A stretch of DNA of 64,000 nt, taken from assembly GCF_000283155.1 (NCBI RefSeq), contig NW_004454171.1, forward strand, positions 12,270,990 through 12,334,989. Reading direction: 5' to 3'. Numbering within the stretch: position 1 is the stretch's first letter; every line of letters starts with the position of its first letter. Below are positions 35,935 to 47,937 of this stretch, in pieces. The notes under the pieces were generated by a model, which did not search any database, had not been told where the DNA came from, and worked only from the letters and a program-made list of their open reading frames with translations. This stretch comes from Ceratotherium simum simum. Lineage: Eukaryota; Chordata; Mammalia; Perissodactyla; Rhinocerotidae. Position numbers and translations under genes: made by a program.

Positions 35935-36830
35935 GCCCTCTACTGTCTTCAAAAAAATTAACATTAGGTAGTATTGGTCCAGTACACCCATCCTCCTTCT
36001 GTCCCCTTCTTTATTAAAATCTCATTTCCTTACCTGGACTGAGCTGAAGTTTGGGGGCATCTTATTGGGGGCCTGATTTTAGGCTTTGTCAGGGCATGTC
36101 CTCATTCGTAAGATGAGACCTATCCCAGAGGTGTTAACACAAAGGTCGTGAAATCTCTCCTCTCTGATGGGGCTGGAACTGCTGATCTCCCAGCACTGCT
36201 CACCTTCTACCATCTGTTTCATCCTCAGTCCTGTAGTGGCAACTTTCTGCTAAGTAGAGAGTGGCTTCTGCTATAGGGTAGCAGTGTCTTGTGCATGTAC
36301 CACCCAGCCTTCACTCCTGGAGGGTACCCGCATGGACTTCTGAGGCCCCATTTTACACAGCTCCTTCCTTTCTGATGCCCCTCTCTGCAGATTCCAGACA
36401 TTTCGGCAGATCCAAGTCCTGAATTCTGATCTCTGCCTCCTTGGCTCAGCAAGAGTACGGGGCTCTGCTGGGACTCCAGCGTTCTCTTTCACAGTTGGGA
36501 AATTCTCTCCAGACAGAAAGCTGGGCAATTGTGCGGTTCCCTTGTGAATTTCCCTCCTATGTACTTATCACCAAGCTTCAGTATTATCAACTTATGCCCA
36601 GTCTTCACTCATCTGTATTACCACCACTTGCCTTCTCTGTGCAGATCACTTAAAACAAATTCCAAACATATCATTTCATCCATAAATATTTCAGCATGCA
36701 TCTCTAAACATTAAGAACTCTTTAACAAAAACTCAAAACCATTATTCTACACAAATTAATAATAATTCATTAATATTTCCAGTAGTATTCAAATTTCTCC
36801 ATTCTCTCATAAATTTTTTGTAGTTTATTT
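35935..36830. other. Intergenic, nothing assignable
   Basis: Short overlapping frames only; no domain and no clear repeat except an L1-like piece near 36590-36780. Confidence 0.35.
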
Positions 36831-37020
36831 ATTTATTTATTTTTTGCTGAGGAAGATTTGCCCTGAGCTAACATCTGTGCCAATTTTACACTATTTTGTA
36901 TGTGGGTTGCCACCAGAGCATGGCTGCTGATGAGTGGTGTAAGGCTGTGCCCGGGAACTGAACCTGGGCCACCAAAGCAGAGTGCACTGAGCTCAACCCC
37001 TATGCCATGGGGCCGGCCCC
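36831..37020 (-). mobile_element. ERE-type SINE with perfect target duplication
   Basis: On the minus strand it starts GGGGCCGGCCCCATGGCATA and ends CTCAGGGCAAATCTTCCTCA. TGTAGTTTATTT flanks it exactly at 36819-36830 and 37021-37032. Confidence 0.95.
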
Positions 37021-37539
37021 TGTAGTTTATTTCTTCATGTCGTGATCCAAGGAACATTCACACATTGAAATTGGCTGCTATGTATCCTAAATCTCTTTTA
37101 ATCTATAGATATTTTTTCTCTCTCCTTACAAATTATGTATTGAAGAAATCAAGTTGTCCTGTGGGTTTTTCGTAGTCTGGATTTTGATGATTGCATCCCT
37201 GTAGTATCATCTAACATGTTCCTCTGTCTTCTGTGTTTCTTATAAGCCAGTTATTCTATTTAGAACTTCATCAGATTCAGGTTGGAATTTTTTGGTAAAT
37301 TTACTTCAGATGTCTGTTTGTTTCTCTTTATTTTGATGATCATTACCTAGATCCATTATTTCATTAAGGATTGTAAAATGAAGATACAGAATGATCTATC
37401 TTTCTATTTATTATCTGGATTACTTCTATAAAGAGAAACCTCTCCAAAATCAATGATTTGACATTCAATTATCCTAAAATACAGTCTCTATAGGAAAGGC
37501 AGGATCCATGCTTGAGTCTTTCCCTCTGTTTACCAGTGT
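37021..37539. other. Intergenic, probably old L1-derived
   Basis: The antisense L1-like style continues (TTTGGTAAATTTACTTCAG, TTATTTTGATGATCATTACC), but I cannot set limits. Confidence 0.35.
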
Positions 37540-37900
37540 CTTAGTCAGTTGAGGCTGCTCTAACAGAATACCATAGATTGGGTGGTTTTATAAGCAATAG
37601 GAATTTATTTCTCACAGTTCTGGAGGCTGGAGTTGAAGATCAAGGTGCTGGCAGATTCAGTATCTGGTGAAGGACCTTCCTGGTTTGTAGACAGCTGTCT
37701 TCTCCCTGTGTCTTCACATGGCAGAAGGGGCTTGGGAGCTCTCTGGGATCTCTTTTATAAGGGCACTAATCCCATTCATGAGGGCTCCACCCTCATGACC
37801 TAACTACCTCCCAAAGGTCCCACCTCCTAATACCATCACACTGGGAATTAGGTTTCAACATATGAATTTTGGAGGGACATATTCAGTTTATAGTAAGCTT
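37540..37900 (+). repeat. Old interspersed repeat, related to 18290 and 53126 copies
   Basis: It starts GTGTCTTAGTCAGTTGAGGC and has TTCTGGAGGCTGGAGTTGAA, GTCTTCACATGGCAGAAGG and the end CAACATATGAATTTTGGAGG. The layout is shared with a common old repeat; family name not assigned. Confidence 0.75.
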
Positions 37901-38342
37901 TAGACAAGTTTTCAGAATGAGTATTTGGTTATCTAATATCATCAAAAGTGTACCAATGGACATTTTATTTTTATCACTAAGAACTCAAGGGTTTAAACAT
38001 ATTTGAAGTGTTTCACTTGTATAGATATTATTCTTATTGTTCCTCAAATTGTCCCATCTTTAATCAGGGTGAGCCTTTTCAAGTTGGATCCTGAGTACTT
38101 TTGACATGATCCTAGTGAAGTGTGGTAGCCTCCTTGCTATCTGGTTATGACAAGATGCTCCAGGTTCATCTTTTACAATTCCCGTCCCAGATCTGGAGTC
38201 ATCTTGCTTCATGGAGCCCTGGTTCTTTTCAGTGGGAAATATTTAGAGACGGCAAACTGTCTACTGCCACTTGAATGCTCCTTGTTTTTAGGCCTCTTCA
38301 TGGACAGAGTTAGGAAATTATTTTTTTAAGATAAAATATGGA

Positions 38343-38595
38343 GGGGCCAGCCGGGTGGTGCAAGCGGTTAAGTGCGCGCGCTCTGCTGCGGTGGCCCGGG
38401 GTTTCCCGGTTCGGATCCCGGGCGTGCACCGATGCACTTCTTGGCAGGCCATGCTGTGGCGGCGTCCCATATAAAGTGGAGGAAGATGGGCATGGATATT
38501 AGCCCAGGGCCAGTCTTCCTCAGCAAAAAAAGAGGAGGATTGGCAGATGTTAGCACAGGGCTGATCTCCTCACAAAAAAAGAAAAAAAGAAGAAA
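38343..38595 (+). mobile_element. Young ERE1 SINE
   Basis: GGGGCCAGCCGGGTGGTGCA start, intact A/B-box-like regions with CpG-rich body (GTGCGCGCGCTCTGC), CCATGCTGTGGCGGCG, tail with two TTAGC-containing units. Target duplication AAGATAAAATATGGA (38328-38342) and AAGATAAAATACGGA (38596-38610), one mismatch. Confidence 0.95.
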
Positions 38596-38984
38596 AAGAT
38601 AAAATACGGAATGAATTTTGTATGATTACATACTGGTGTTTCCAACTCAAACTGAAAACGATAGCATTTTTACTTAACCTTATCTATCATCCATCGGTTT
38701 CTCCTTTCCTCCATCCTGAAAATCCCAGTTCCCAATGACACCAACATAATTACTCCTGTGCCAAAAATATGATACTGAAGATAGTTTAACTTTTTTCTTT
38801 TGCAGTTCTTTTTGTCCTAGGTAATAGCACATTATGGATGTCGAGTCAAATTACCATGTTTTAAAATTACTTACAATGTTCTTCTCTCTGTGGTTTCACC
38901 ACTAGTGTGATAGAGAGTGAGGTTCATTGTTTCATTTTGTTTTTGATTGTTTTGGGGTTGCTTTTTAAATTTTAATTTTTTTTT

Positions 38985-39550
38985 TCTAATTATGTGAAAT
39001 ATTTTCACAATTTCCAACACAAATTTACAAAGAAAGGTTTATTTGGAGAACTCGCCCTCTTTATTAGATGAACAGAGGCATATGACACACACTTTTCTCC
39101 TCTGTGCTTTCTTTCACTTAACAATATATCCTGGAGACCACGCCACTCTAGTATCTAGAGATAGTCTTCATTTCTTTTTATGCTCAGACAGTACTCCATC
39201 GTGTGGCTGTACCATAGTTTATTCAACCATTACCCTATTGATGAACATCTGGATCATTTCTAGTCTTTTGCTTTTACAAGCAGTGCTACAACAGTGAATA
39301 TCTTTGTGCATTCTCTTTTTCTTATTTTTGCCAAGATATCTATGGGATTGATTCCTAGAAATGAAATTGCTGGGTCAAAGAGTAAATGTATATTTCTTGG
39401 TAGATATTGTCAAATTGCCCTGTACAGGGACTGTGCCATTTTGTATTTTGAGTCTTGTTTCTCCATAGTCTCACCAACAGAGTATGTAAGCAAATTTTTG
39501 AACTTTTTCCAGTCCCATAGGTGAGAAATATTATCTCAGTGAAGTTTTAA
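38985..39550 (-). mobile_element. Old L1 3' region, antisense
   Basis: TACTCCATCGTGTGGCTGTA, CAACCATTACCCTATTGATG, GAAATTGCTGGGTCAAAGAG and AATTGCCCTGTACAGGGACT match antisense old L1 in order. Confidence 0.8.
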
Positions 39551-39767
39551 TTTGCTAAATGTCTTTTTTTAACCATTGAAATTAGAATAAAGGGGTAAGA
39601 AATGTTTTGTCTAGATAATCCTCTCTTTAATTTAGCATTATAATCATCACAGGTACATGAGCTACATCCAGGCTTCACTAGCCTGGGGCTACAATATGAA
39701 GTCCTATTAACTGTTAATGCCCAAAGTATAATAGTTTGAGGTTCCCTAAACACACTTTAAAAGAGAC

Positions 39768-40350
39768 ATGGCTATCCTTACATCTCCCAGTTATTTTGAG
39801 GAATCTCAAAATGGGACCTCGAAGGCAGCCAGCATCCAGTCTATTAGCTGCAGTCACCACAGCTGGCAGCTGCCCCTCTCTCTCTCCCTGCTCTGCAGCT
39901 CTGGCTGGTGCGGGGTCCCTGGCTGCGATGATGCCTTAATGGGGTGCACTGCTGCCCCGATGCGCTATGAGAACACCAACGCTGACTACCCCCCTCACCT
40001 CCCCACACTCCACTCCCCAGCCACCGTCCTTGGAGGTAACGGGACAGTGCAGAATGGCTGCCCCAACACTGTGCTACTATCTCCTGATGCCCCTAAACCT
40101 GTGCCATTCTCCTGAAGTGTCTCCTGAAGAGGTCAGTCTGCTCCTGGCTCCTAATCCTTGTCCAGAAGCTTATGAAGACCTTTATGGAAAGCGTTCCTTC
40201 CTTGGATGGTTCCAACCCCATCCAAGGGGCCAGAAGAACCGAGACCTTCCTCTACTATATAAAACAAATGCTCTCATGTATGTGGAGGAATGGAAGCAGA
40301 TACAGGAACATGAGTTGGAGTTGTTATCTACACTAACGGCATCTGGTTAG
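39768..40350 (+). other. Unrecognised broken open frame
   Basis: Two overlapping plus frames (39768-40115 and 39967-40350) give 115 and 127 codons. The second has a less biased C-terminal half including EAYEDLYGKRSFLGWF and NALMYVEEWKQIQEHELELL, which looks like real protein sequence rather than composition noise. A frame change around 40110 would join the frames (PVPFS then PEVSPEEVS). No family recognised. It could be a decayed processed pseudogene or a retroelement remnant. Confidence 0.3.
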
Positions 40351-40929
40351 CCCCAAGTGTCCCGTCCCATGAGCGTTACCATGCACATCGCTAGCACACA
40401 GGCAGAATACACAATTAGCCAACGCCTATTTATAATAGTAAAGCAGGAATTACTGATTGAAAATCAACTTAAATCAGTTTAAAAGGGAAAATAACTGAGA
40501 ATGTAGACAAAATTACTTGAAAATACGTTTCAATATAAATCATCATGGAGTGCACAAACATGAACAATAAAACTCCTAGTGATTTGCAAGATTCATTTTT
40601 AATCAATAGTCTTTCAGAGATTTTCCAAGAACGAAAGAGAAAATTTAAAATCTTGGAAAGTATTGTTAAACAAGCAGAGTAAGTATACTGATTTAAACGA
40701 ATCAGGAAAAGTATGGCTCAATTTGGAAACAGTTTTCTAAAAACTACATAATATAGTCCTAGGACTCATAAATATTACCATTCTTGCTCAATACTCCTCC
40801 ACTGAAAAAAAGAAAAACATGGTAAATGAAAAAAATGCTTAAAAGCTCAGAAAAGATTGCCAGAATTTTTTTTTTTTTGCTATTTACTGCTTTATTGTTT
40901 ACTGTCTTTTTCATCACTTGGTTATTCTG

Positions 40930-42430
40930 TGTCATAAGAGATCACTATTTGTTTTTGAACAAGTTTGAGCCGCTTTTGTTAAGTGCAGACTGCTTGTGGG
41001 GGTCCTGGTCTCTTGGTACTTACCGTCCATGGCAAAACAATATGACCCATTGCTTGGACATTCTGGGAGTGTCGCTGGACTTAGTTTCAGTCTAGTTTCA
41101 GTCAACCAGCCGTTGAAGACATTTCGTAGGAGGTTGTGTGGTGACCATATCTCAGTGTGTCTTGGCTTGGTGACCCTCAGGCTGTTCTCATCCGTCCATC
41201 CTGCCTGCTTGTAGATTACCCAGGGGAGGGGGCCCCAAGGCACAGCGCTGTCCATGTAGGCGTTGTTCCCATCTTGGGATGACCAGTGTTTTAGGTAAGG
41301 TGGCAATGGTCACCCTCAAGGCTCTACAAGGGGATCCTCCCTTCCTTTCCTGACTCAGGGCCCTGACCAGGGCCCGGGTGTGGTAGGCTTGGTTCCCGCT
41401 AGGGATGTTTCTTCTCAATTGCACCTCATCTTGGTGACTCTTCTCAGGGTGTCCTTGTCAAGGACACCCTGCTCTTCGCTATTTTCATCCCCCATTTCTA
41501 TGCCCTTTGGGGTACCCGCAGGGACAAGGGTGAGGCAAGAGAAGCACCTAGGATGCAAAATGTCAGCATCACTGCCCCTTAGGGTCTGAGGGGGAGCGCC
41601 TCCTGACCAGTGAGGTGCCTCTCCCTCCTCTACAAGTCCTGGCCCTGCTGCAGCCTCAGCCCCAATCCTCAGGGTGGTGGCTCCAGGACAGTAGGGGGGA
41701 ATGAGGTGCAGGACAGCCACCCACTTGTATGGAGCACTGCCATTTTCGGCAGCTCTCAGAGACTCTTGGGCCTGACCACAGCCTTGAGAAGTCCTAAGTC
41801 TGTTTCTCTGCCTGAAACCAGCATCATACCTGAACTGTTGTGCAAATTTAATTTCTTGCTTTTCCAAGAGAGAAACAACCTAACAATTTTCACTCATCAA
41901 GACCACCCAAGGGAGAGACTGGCATGAGGATTCAGGAACCTTGGGCATCATGGCCATCTCTAGCTAGTTAAGTCTCTCTGGGATTCAGTTTATCTGTAAA
42001 ATCCACAGAGGCTAGCCCTAGTGACTTTTCATTTTCTCTCTGTAGTATTTTATGGGGTATGAGTCTGTTACTGTGGGAATTATCCTGATAGGATAGTATT
42101 TTTAGGCCAAGTGCCTTGCGGGCTGTGGTTGGGAGCTGGGGAGCGCACAGGTGCACCGGGTCTTTGCCAGGACTTGCCCTGGCCAGGTAGTTTCTTATTA
42201 AGGCATTAGTCCCAAGCAATGGAGATTTGAGGGGAGTACTGGTGACCCCCAGAATCATGTTCTCTGGAAAAGGCATCAAGTTCAGTTCTAAAGTTAATGA
42301 TGCTCTAACAGATTCACAAACACCAAGAGCTGCTTCACAACACTTAAGATGCCTCCATGATTCCAAGAGCTGTGGAATTGGTGAAAAGGATGCTCCCAAG
42401 CAAAGCTGTGCCTGAGACTGTGAAATCAAT
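40930..42430 (-). mobile_element. Probable endogenous retrovirus remnant, 3' part (env-like region)
   Basis: On the minus strand a chain of open frames (42429-41968, 41867-41415, 41424-41188, 41306-40932) covers the interval in shifting frames, as expected for a decayed retroviral copy. The last frame has a Trp/Pro-rich stretch (WGPLPW) of the kind seen in surface glycoproteins. It is downstream of protease/RT-like sequence at 43.8-44.15 kb. No LTR pair identified. It is plainly non-functional. Identity is inference. Confidence 0.45.
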
Positions 42431-43812
42431 CAAGCCACCGTGTTTATATCATAAAGTGTAGAAAATAGATGATTTTAATTGCTAATTGTTCTTTAGACCC
42501 CTACCAAGATATATTTTTAAAATGTGGCCTAAATGTTCTCAACAGGCACGGTGAAGGAATTACAGTTTATTCAGAGGCTGACATACTGCTGATTGAAGTA
42601 CAAAGAAGAGTAATCAAGGTTGGGTTTTTTTCCCTATGGCTTTTAACATTTACAAAGAAAATGATTTCAAGGGGTACGTGCTAGAAAAAAACAAGCTGTA
42701 AACAGTTACCAATCAGCCAAATACTCCGATTACTAAGAATATTCCCTCCACCCTCACCTCTCACCACCCCCTCCCCCATAATCAGCATCTAAATGTAACA
42801 GGAATTATTCTTTTGTTCAGGACTCTGGGGAAGCGAATAAAGGGTCAGACTTAAAGGCATCCTGCTCTCCGAGACTACAGGACCTCATCTTGGATAACTT
42901 CACAAACACAAACCTCCCACTCTGACACAGGCAGGGAGGCACCCCGCGGGATGCCCCCAAAGCCCAGCCAGCCGCGGAGGCAACCTCCCATCCCTGCTCC
43001 CCAAAACTAGACTTGGTTGGAGGGAGATGGTCCTCAGTGTGCTTTAATATGAAAGAAAGGTCAGACAGGATGAGGAAAGGAAATTGGACAGACACAAAAA
43101 GCAAGCCTGTGGACTACCCATTCTTTGAAGAATTCCTCACTTGCTGGTGTCTTGAGAAAATGACCTTTTCCTGAGTCCTGAAGCCCCAGTGGTGTCTCAT
43201 GGGACACCTTACAATGTCAGTGGGTCAATGGACCCAGGAATCTCAAGGTCATCGGTAATGTAATGTGTTCAAATCACCCTTCCATCATAGGAGATAGATA
43301 ATGCTGTTTACAGCCTATGCCAGGGCAGAATTAAGCCATGATAACCTTTGAGAAACACCCTTGGGTCATTCATGCTTAAGGACAGGCTTTCTTAAAATCC
43401 CTCAGACTAATGGTGCGTTCCAATATGCCTGTGACTACGGGAAGAACACCTTCAGAGTCATCAACCAGCCTTCAGACTGAGGTCTACACCTTTCTAAGCG
43501 CACGGGTGCCTACTGGGTCACTTTTTAAACTGAGTTTTTAAGCCAAGCCTAACTTTATGATTCTGGACAAGATGCGTACGCTGGTGGCAATGTGACATGT
43601 GTCTGCTCCATCCTTTCCTAAGTCCAATGATAGCCAACCTAACTACTGAGATCCTTCAGTCAGCCCAAAGGAAACCGTGGTTCGGAGGAATGCACACAAA
43701 CTTAAAAGAAAAATCAGAGAACACCAAGAAGGCACTCGCTCTGCAAAAAGCAGCCCTGCATCCTTGGCTTCACTGCTATTTTGTTTTTTATTCTAATGAT
43801 TTTTCCCCAAGT
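42431..43812. other. Between the two retrovirus-like segments, unassigned
   Basis: I see no clear gene or repeat. It may be eroded or replaced retroviral pol sequence. Confidence 0.3.
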
Positions 43813-44152
43813 TCAACTAATCTCTGCCATTTCCCACGGGATGCAGTATTGCTTCTGGTTTACTATCTTGGTTGAGGGGGGCACAGTTTTAGCGGCTTCC
43901 ACTTGAAACTTCTTATCACCATTGTCTTTACTCCAGAGGTCAGGAAACAATGTAAGGTCCCACCAGCTGGGAGGTGTATCCATGCTTATTAAGTACTTGG
44001 GGACAGGCAAAATGACCACAGGGTGGGTCCATGGACTCAGTGGTTCCGTGTGAGATGAGTTCAGGCCAGGCCCATTTGCCTCTGCATCCCCCACTGTGAC
44101 CTTGATGCTTTTGGATTGCCCGAATCAGTGACAACTCAGCTCCCACATCCAA
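43813..44152 (-). mobile_element. Probable endogenous retrovirus remnant, protease/RT junction
   Basis: The minus frame at 44152 downwards starts with DVGAELSLI, resembling the retroviral aspartic protease DTGA signature but with Thr changed to Val. In another frame at 43813-43870 the motif NQKQYCIP resembles the segment at the beginning of reverse transcriptase. The two frames differ, so at least one frameshift separates them. The pol body that should follow is largely missing before 42.4 kb. Confidence 0.5.
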
Positions 44153-44439
44153 CAGACCTCAAACATTGGAGGTTTTCTCCTTTCCATTTACTACAGTAAA
44201 TGGCTCTATGTCCCTTTGGGGAAAGATTAGGGGAATTAGTACCACACTAAAAGACTTAAAGAATAGGGAGTGGTGTCCCCAATATATCTACATTTAATTC
44301 ATCATACTGGAGAAAACAGATAGGCCATTGTAGATTCAGACCTAATATTCTTTTCCTCACTTGCTCCTCTTCAGCTACACTGTTCTCACCGTTTCCAGGG
44401 AACACTCCCTCCACATGACCTTCACGGTGTGAAGTTCCC

Positions 44440-44775
44440 TCTGCCTTCCTCATCTCCAAGTCTTTTCATGATACTTTCCCAGTGAGACATTCCCGACTAC
44501 CCTGTCTAAAATTATAACCCACCCAATATGCCCTATCCTCCTTCCATGCTTTGTTTTTCTCCATAGCACTTAGCATCGTCTAAAATTTTATTATAGTTAT
44601 TAATGTATCCTATTGCCTATCTCCCCCACTAGAATGGATGCTCTAGATGAGGACAGGAGCTCACAGATGTCATCTGTGTGGTTGACTGCTGTGTCTCCAG
44701 TACCTAGGAAAGAGCCCAGTGTATGGCAAGTTCTCCTTAAATATTTGTTGAATAAATGATTGAATGGATGAGTGA
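44440..44775 (+). mobile_element. L2 LINE 3' end
   Basis: CATAGCACTTAGCATCGTC, CTCCCCCACTAGAATGGATG, GAGGACAGGAGCTCACAGAT and the end TTAAATATTTGTTGAATAAA and TGATTGAATGG match the L2 3' end in order. Confidence 0.92.
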
Positions 44776-44989
44776 TGTTGGCTTAACCACTCCCCACCCC
44801 TAGGCAACCTAGCCTTCTCTGAATGCCTAGTGCCCTCACTTCCTGTTAGAGTCCTGTCCCCACTGCCTCCAACATAACTTGAAGATTCCTGTGTCCTGTA
44901 GGCCCAGCAACGTAATTTGAAAAATTGATACGTTTCATGCAGGTTCTGTTTTGTCTTGAACTGGAAGGACCTTCAAAAAATCTAATTTT

Positions 44990-45835
44990 TCATACTGATC
45001 AAAGTGAAACTTGAATTATTCTTTTAATATCCTATTGAATTCATTTTGTTAGTAATTTGCTTAATGTTTACACATCTACTTTCTTAGATGACATTGATGT
45101 ATAGATCTCCTTCCTTTGCGTTATCCTCTATCTTGGACAGGATTTAATGTCATTGTTATATTATTTTCCCAAATATTAAATCTACTTTCTTCCCCTGCCC
45201 CCACCCCAGGAACTATGTGTACAGCACAGGAATTATTGGAGGTTTGAAAGAACTCACTCATGAAACTCTCCAGGCCCAGGGTCATTTTTAGGAGGCAACC
45301 ATGAATAATATCTAAAGTTTCCTCTATGCATATTAATCTATTCAGATACTATAGATTTTCTTACAGCGATTTTTGTAACAATATTTTCTGCAAAAATCAT
45401 GTATTTCATCTATATTTTTCAGTTGAGCTCTACAGATCGTGTCTTAACAATTTAAAAATTTCCTGTATCTGTTTTTATACCCCACATTTCATTTCTAATT
45501 TTAGTTCAGATGAATATTCTTTTCCTCTTGATTAAAACTACTAGAAGTTTGTTTTATATTGTTGTTTTTCAGAGACCTATTTCTTCAATGTTTTACTCTA
45601 CTATATTTCTCTCCTAATTCATTAATGTCTCCTTTTAATGTCATTTCTTTATCCTATTTTCCTTAAGATTACCTTATTCTTTTTTCTATCTCCTTTAAAT
45701 GAATCTTTTACTTCATTTATTTTATTTTATAAATAAGACAAACATTCAAGGCTGTGAATATAAAATTAACAATATCATATAGTTTTTGATATGTAGTGTT
45801 CTTATTTCCTAAACATCATATAATAAAGAACTTGT
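44990..45835 (-). mobile_element. Old L1 ORF2 fragment, antisense
   Basis: CCTATTGAATTCATTTTGTT, TTAGATGACATTGATGTATA and CTCTCCAGGCCCAGGGTCAT are antisense ORF2 phrases in the right order. Frames are broken throughout. Confidence 0.7.
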
Positions 45836-46560
45836 CTGGTCTTTGTTCTCCATTCCTGGGATGGAGCTTCTAATCTTTTGGAAATTCCTGAGCTATAAGT
45901 TTGTGTTTGTTATTCACGACGGGCCATTGGACCATCCCTGCGTTTATGCTAAGGAGATGACTCGGATTGGGGATGGTCACGCTGGAAAGACCAACCATGT
46001 GATTAGAAGGTTTCAACTTTCAGTCTCATGATATCAGTCTGACCTCTTGACCTCCAGGGAGGAGAGAGGGAATGGAGATTGAGTTCAATCACATGGCCAA
46101 TGATTCAATTAATCATGCCTATGTAATGAAACCCCAATAAAAACTCTGGATAACGAAGCTCGGGTGAGCTTCCTGGCTGGTGAGCACATTGATGCCCTGG
46201 GAGGGTGCTTCCATCCTGGTTCCCTGGGGCAAGGACACAGAAGCTCTGCACTGAGCCCTCAACCTATGTGTCTCTTCATTGACTGGTCTTAATTTTTATC
46301 CTTTAGAATAAAACTGTAATAATAATACTTTCCTGAGTTCTATGAATCATTTTAGTGAATTATTGAACCTGAGGGCATTGTAGGAGCACCCTTGAAGTTG
46401 TAGCCACTCGGTCAGAAGTGCAGGTGGCCTAGGGACCCCCAAACTTGCGGCTGGCATCTGACACAAGGGCAGTCTTGTTGGGGACTGTGCTCCAAACCTG
46501 TGGAGTGGGTGCTAACTCCAGGTTAGCATCTGAATTGCATTTCAGCATTGCAGTCAATAC
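45836..46560 (+). repeat. Old LTR-like repeat
   Basis: TCTGACCTCTTGACCTCCAG, TCACATGGCCAATGATTCAA, TCATGCCTATGTAATGAAAC, GGTGAGCTTCCTGGCTGGTG, TAGAATAAAACTGTAATAAT and GTAGCCACTCGGTCAGAAGT follow the order of a common old mammalian repeat with an internal poly(A)-type signal. I regard it as LTR-like without naming the family. Confidence 0.65.
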
Positions 46561-47937
46561 ATTATTTAATATTTTATTTTTTAACATAGGAATATAATTC
46601 AATATTTTTGCTCTAGTAATTTGATATTCCTTCCGGATCTTAAGATATAAGTCAAATCGATCACTTACAGGATGTTTTATTTTTTTGTTGTTGTTGTTAA
46701 CAAAGAGGAGCAGAGGTGTAACCAACCCACCAATGTATAATCCAATGATCATTTCATTACTCATAACCTAATTCTCTGCAGATATTCAAACAAGTCAACT
46801 GGTTTCAACTTCTTTCTCACGATATCTTTTTTTTTTTACATTATGTGTATCTCTGCTAATTTGATGATGAGAGGTAGGCATGAAGTTTCTGGATATGAAG
46901 TTAATCTATAGTCACTAATCTAATAAAAAATGATTAAGATTCTCTTCTGTGGCCAAAGAAAATCATACCTGGAGCGTGGATGAAAATAGTCTATGAAATT
47001 GCTATCACTCCTCCTACATGTATTACTCAGTGCCTTAGTGTGAGAGTAATTACTCAGTGAGAACTTGGCTGGTGGGGCTGAGGCCTCCAGAAAGCTGGAA
47101 AGACTAGGGAAGCAATAACTGTTTCTATTTTTAGGAAAGGTCTTTCCTAAAAGAAAATATAGTCAGAGTGAAAATTTAACAGATATTGTGGCAAACACTC
47201 CTGAAATCAGGCAAACCGCCTTGGGAAACAGTGCTACAGAGGTGATCACTGAATTGGGGCAAAGGAACTTTTCTGATTAGTCAGTATTATCTGAATTTTC
47301 TTTTTTCCACTCTCTTAGTCTAGGGGATTATATTTGAGATGCTATGAGAGCCCAAGAGCCTGAATTATAGTCCCTGGCAATTAGAGTGACCTCAATCTCT
47401 GTTTTAAGATATGAGAGATGCAAAGAAGAAGAGAGGGAGCAGAAACAAGCAGAGTGTGCCCTCTAGAAAGAAACAAAAAGGAACAAAAATGGAAATCAAT
47501 CAATTGAATATCAAGGAAAAACGGCCACGATATAAATATACAACTTTTCTTCCCGGAATTCCTTCTTTCCTAGAAGAAATATATTTCCTCAAACTATTAT
47601 ACAGGGATAAAAAATAAAGTATTAGAACCCAGCTGACAGGCATAATAAAACTGGCATCAGGGATTTTTTTAACCTATGGCATAAGAGCTAGCAAATGGAA
47701 TCTGTAGTCCTTAATAATGATTTATATTGCTTATAATATGATGATAACCAGCTGTTTATGGTGATTTATATTTTTGTAACATGATCTCAAGTGGCAATAA
47801 TATAATGAATATATTTTAAAACCCACTGAAGTTTGGGAGCCAGAATACAGCACATAAATTGTATTCATAGCCAGCATCCAGCACAAAATATCTTGAGTCA
47901 CCAAACACCACAGGATGAGGCAAAAGGCTATTAGGGT
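46561..47937. other. Intergenic, nothing assignable
   Basis: A minus frame at 46429-46764 overlaps the LTR-like repeat end and is not a gene. The remainder shows no repeat that I can name. Confidence 0.35.
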
